Shown piece by piece: positions 13,680 through 14,197 of a stretch of DNA of 14,197 bases. Position 1 is the first letter of the stretch, and the number at the start of each line of letters is the position of its first letter. The translations under genes and the position numbers were made by a program. The notes below the pieces were generated by a model. It had not been told where the DNA came from and made no database searches. It saw nothing but the letters and a program-made list of their open reading frames with translations. The stretch is taken from positions 1-14,197 of the forward strand of contig JASJPG010000050.1 of assembly GCA_031426815.1 (NCBI GenBank), given 5' to 3'. The DNA is from PFJX01 sp031426815 (lineage in GTDB: Bacteria; Pseudomonadota; Gammaproteobacteria; Burkholderiales; Thiobacillaceae).

Positions 13680-13719
13680 GGGGCGGGGGCGTTGTTTCGC
13701 ACTACAAGTGAGGTGAGAA

Positions 13720-13799
13720 GCCGAAAAAACGAAATTTTCAGGAAACGGCGTAGGAAATCGGGAAATACACGCGTGAACATTCCGTTTCGTTTTTCCGGC
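13720..13799 (-). promoter_or_regulatory. 15-bp inverted repeat with 50-base loop in the hpf-ptsN gap
   Basis: Plus-strand arms 13720-13734 (GCCGAAAAAACGAAA) and 13785-13799 (TTTCGTTTTTCCGGC) are complementary at 14 of 15 positions. In the minus-strand transcript the odd pair is a G-U wobble, so all 15 pairs can form. The stem would lie between the hpf stop and the ptsN start, with a second 8-bp palindrome (CACGCGTG, 13768-13775) in its loop. It could be an mRNA-processing, attenuation or protein-binding element. There is no clear sigma-70 or sigma-54 promoter around it. Confidence 0.45.
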
Positions 13800-13820
13800 C
13801 TCTGCCTTCACGCAAGCCGA

Positions 13821-14162
13821 TTATTCGATTTCAACAATTTCGACGCTTTGTCCCTTGACGCCGCCGGATGCGCGGTGAACGTCACCGGATTTTTCCTTGT
13901 GCTTGACGACCTGACGGTCGAGTTTGTCGACCAGTGCGTCGATGGCGGCATACATGTCGGCGTCGATCGCCTCGACATAGATGTCCTTGCCGCGCAGATG
14001 CAGGTTGACTTCGGCTTTGTGCTTGAGCTTTTCGACCGTGAGGATGACGGAAACATCAATGACCTGATCGAAGTGACGTGTGATGCGCCCCAATTTTTCT
14101 TCGATATAGCCGCGAATGGCGGGGGTAATTTCCAGATGATGGCCCGTGATGGTGAGGTTCAT
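13821..14162 (-). CDS. hpf: ribosome hibernation-promoting factor, short form (HPF/YfiA family)
   Basis: 113 residues with a strong ribosome-binding site (GAAGGAG, complement of 14170-14176) seven bases from the ATG. The sequence MNLTITGHHLEITPAIRGYI, the central HKAEVNLHLRGKDIYVEA strand and the AAIDALVDKLDRQVVKHK helix are the conserved beta-alpha-beta-beta-beta-alpha core of the family. It binds the 30S decoding region and drives 100S dimer formation or stabilises idle ribosomes in stationary phase. The C-terminal extension is short, so this is the short HPF rather than the long two-domain form. It is normally encoded just downstream of rpoN, which would lie past the window end; only 35 upstream bases are visible here. 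It heads the visible PTS-Ntr cluster. Confidence 0.95.
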   Translation of the reverse strand: MNLTITGHHLEITPAIRGYIEEKLGRITRHFDQVIDVSVILTVEKLKHKAEVNLHLRGKDIYVEAIDADMYAAIDALVDKLDRQVVKHKEKSGDVHRASGGVKGQSVEIVEIE

Positions 14163-14197
14163 ACAAACGCTCCTTCTGTAATGCGCCGGTCAGATCG

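Noticed and set aside
13680..13811. A 44-residue N-terminal extension of EIIA-Ntr
   Set aside because: The extension is unlike any EIIA and covers the intergenic inverted repeat. MNLITPLLKP is the standard beginning of the family.
1..14197. CRISPR arrays, tRNA or rRNA genes, prophage or transposase genes
   Set aside because: No regularly spaced direct repeats, no recognisable RNA gene sequence and no integrase or transposase motifs were found when reading both strands.

Overview
The window looks like chromosomal DNA of a GC-rich Betaproteobacterium. The main reason is the minus-strand run hpf-ptsN-hprK-rapZ: an HPr kinase/phosphorylase gene between ptsN and rapZ is the betaproteobacterial form of the rpoN-linked PTS-Ntr locus, whereas enteric bacteria lack hprK there. 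The lineage below class level cannot be fixed from this sequence alone. No phage, insertion sequence, integrase, CRISPR array, rRNA or tRNA was recognised. Nearly all of the window is coding, and no gene-free stretch exceeds 300 bases.

Layout. (1) 1-434, plus strand: the last 28 codons of a gene cut by the window edge, then a small cysteine-containing protein of unknown function. (2) 435-548: a convergent intergenic gap holding a REPIN-like inverted repeat and a second, perfect hairpin. (3) 549-3596, minus strand: a full-length RND-family efflux permease with no periplasmic adaptor gene beside it. (4) 3641-7210, plus strand, starting only 44 bases from the RND gene: a tight five-gene run of two tandem paralogous exported SRPBCC/START-like proteins, a lipoprotein with an Asp at +2, a YbhP-like endonuclease/exonuclease/phosphatase-family protein and a ClsB-type cardiolipin synthase. 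The last two form the same pair as E. coli ybhP-clsB. (5) 7360-9837, plus strand: a soluble diguanylate cyclase with four CBS and three PAS domains. (6) 9842-14162, minus strand: hpf, ptsN, hprK, rapZ, a NusG-domain-II protein, a Gx-transporter-family membrane protein and ubiX, most of them overlapping or only a few bases apart.

How the parts may work together. Block 4 reads as an envelope/lipid module: secreted hydrophobic-ligand-fold proteins and a membrane-anchored lipoprotein co-transcribed with phospholipid synthesis, beside a divergent RND transporter. That role is inference. Block 6 is nitrogen-related phosphotransfer regulation (EIIA-Ntr, HPr kinase, RapZ) plus ribosome hibernation (HPF). 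Its 3' part carries genes tied by family knowledge to flavin/prenyl and membrane chemistry (Gx protein, UbiX). The signals that gene calls do not explain are a 15-bp long-loop inverted repeat in the hpf-ptsN gap, the REPIN at 451-515, and the tandem secreted SRPBCC pair tied to ybhP-clsB.
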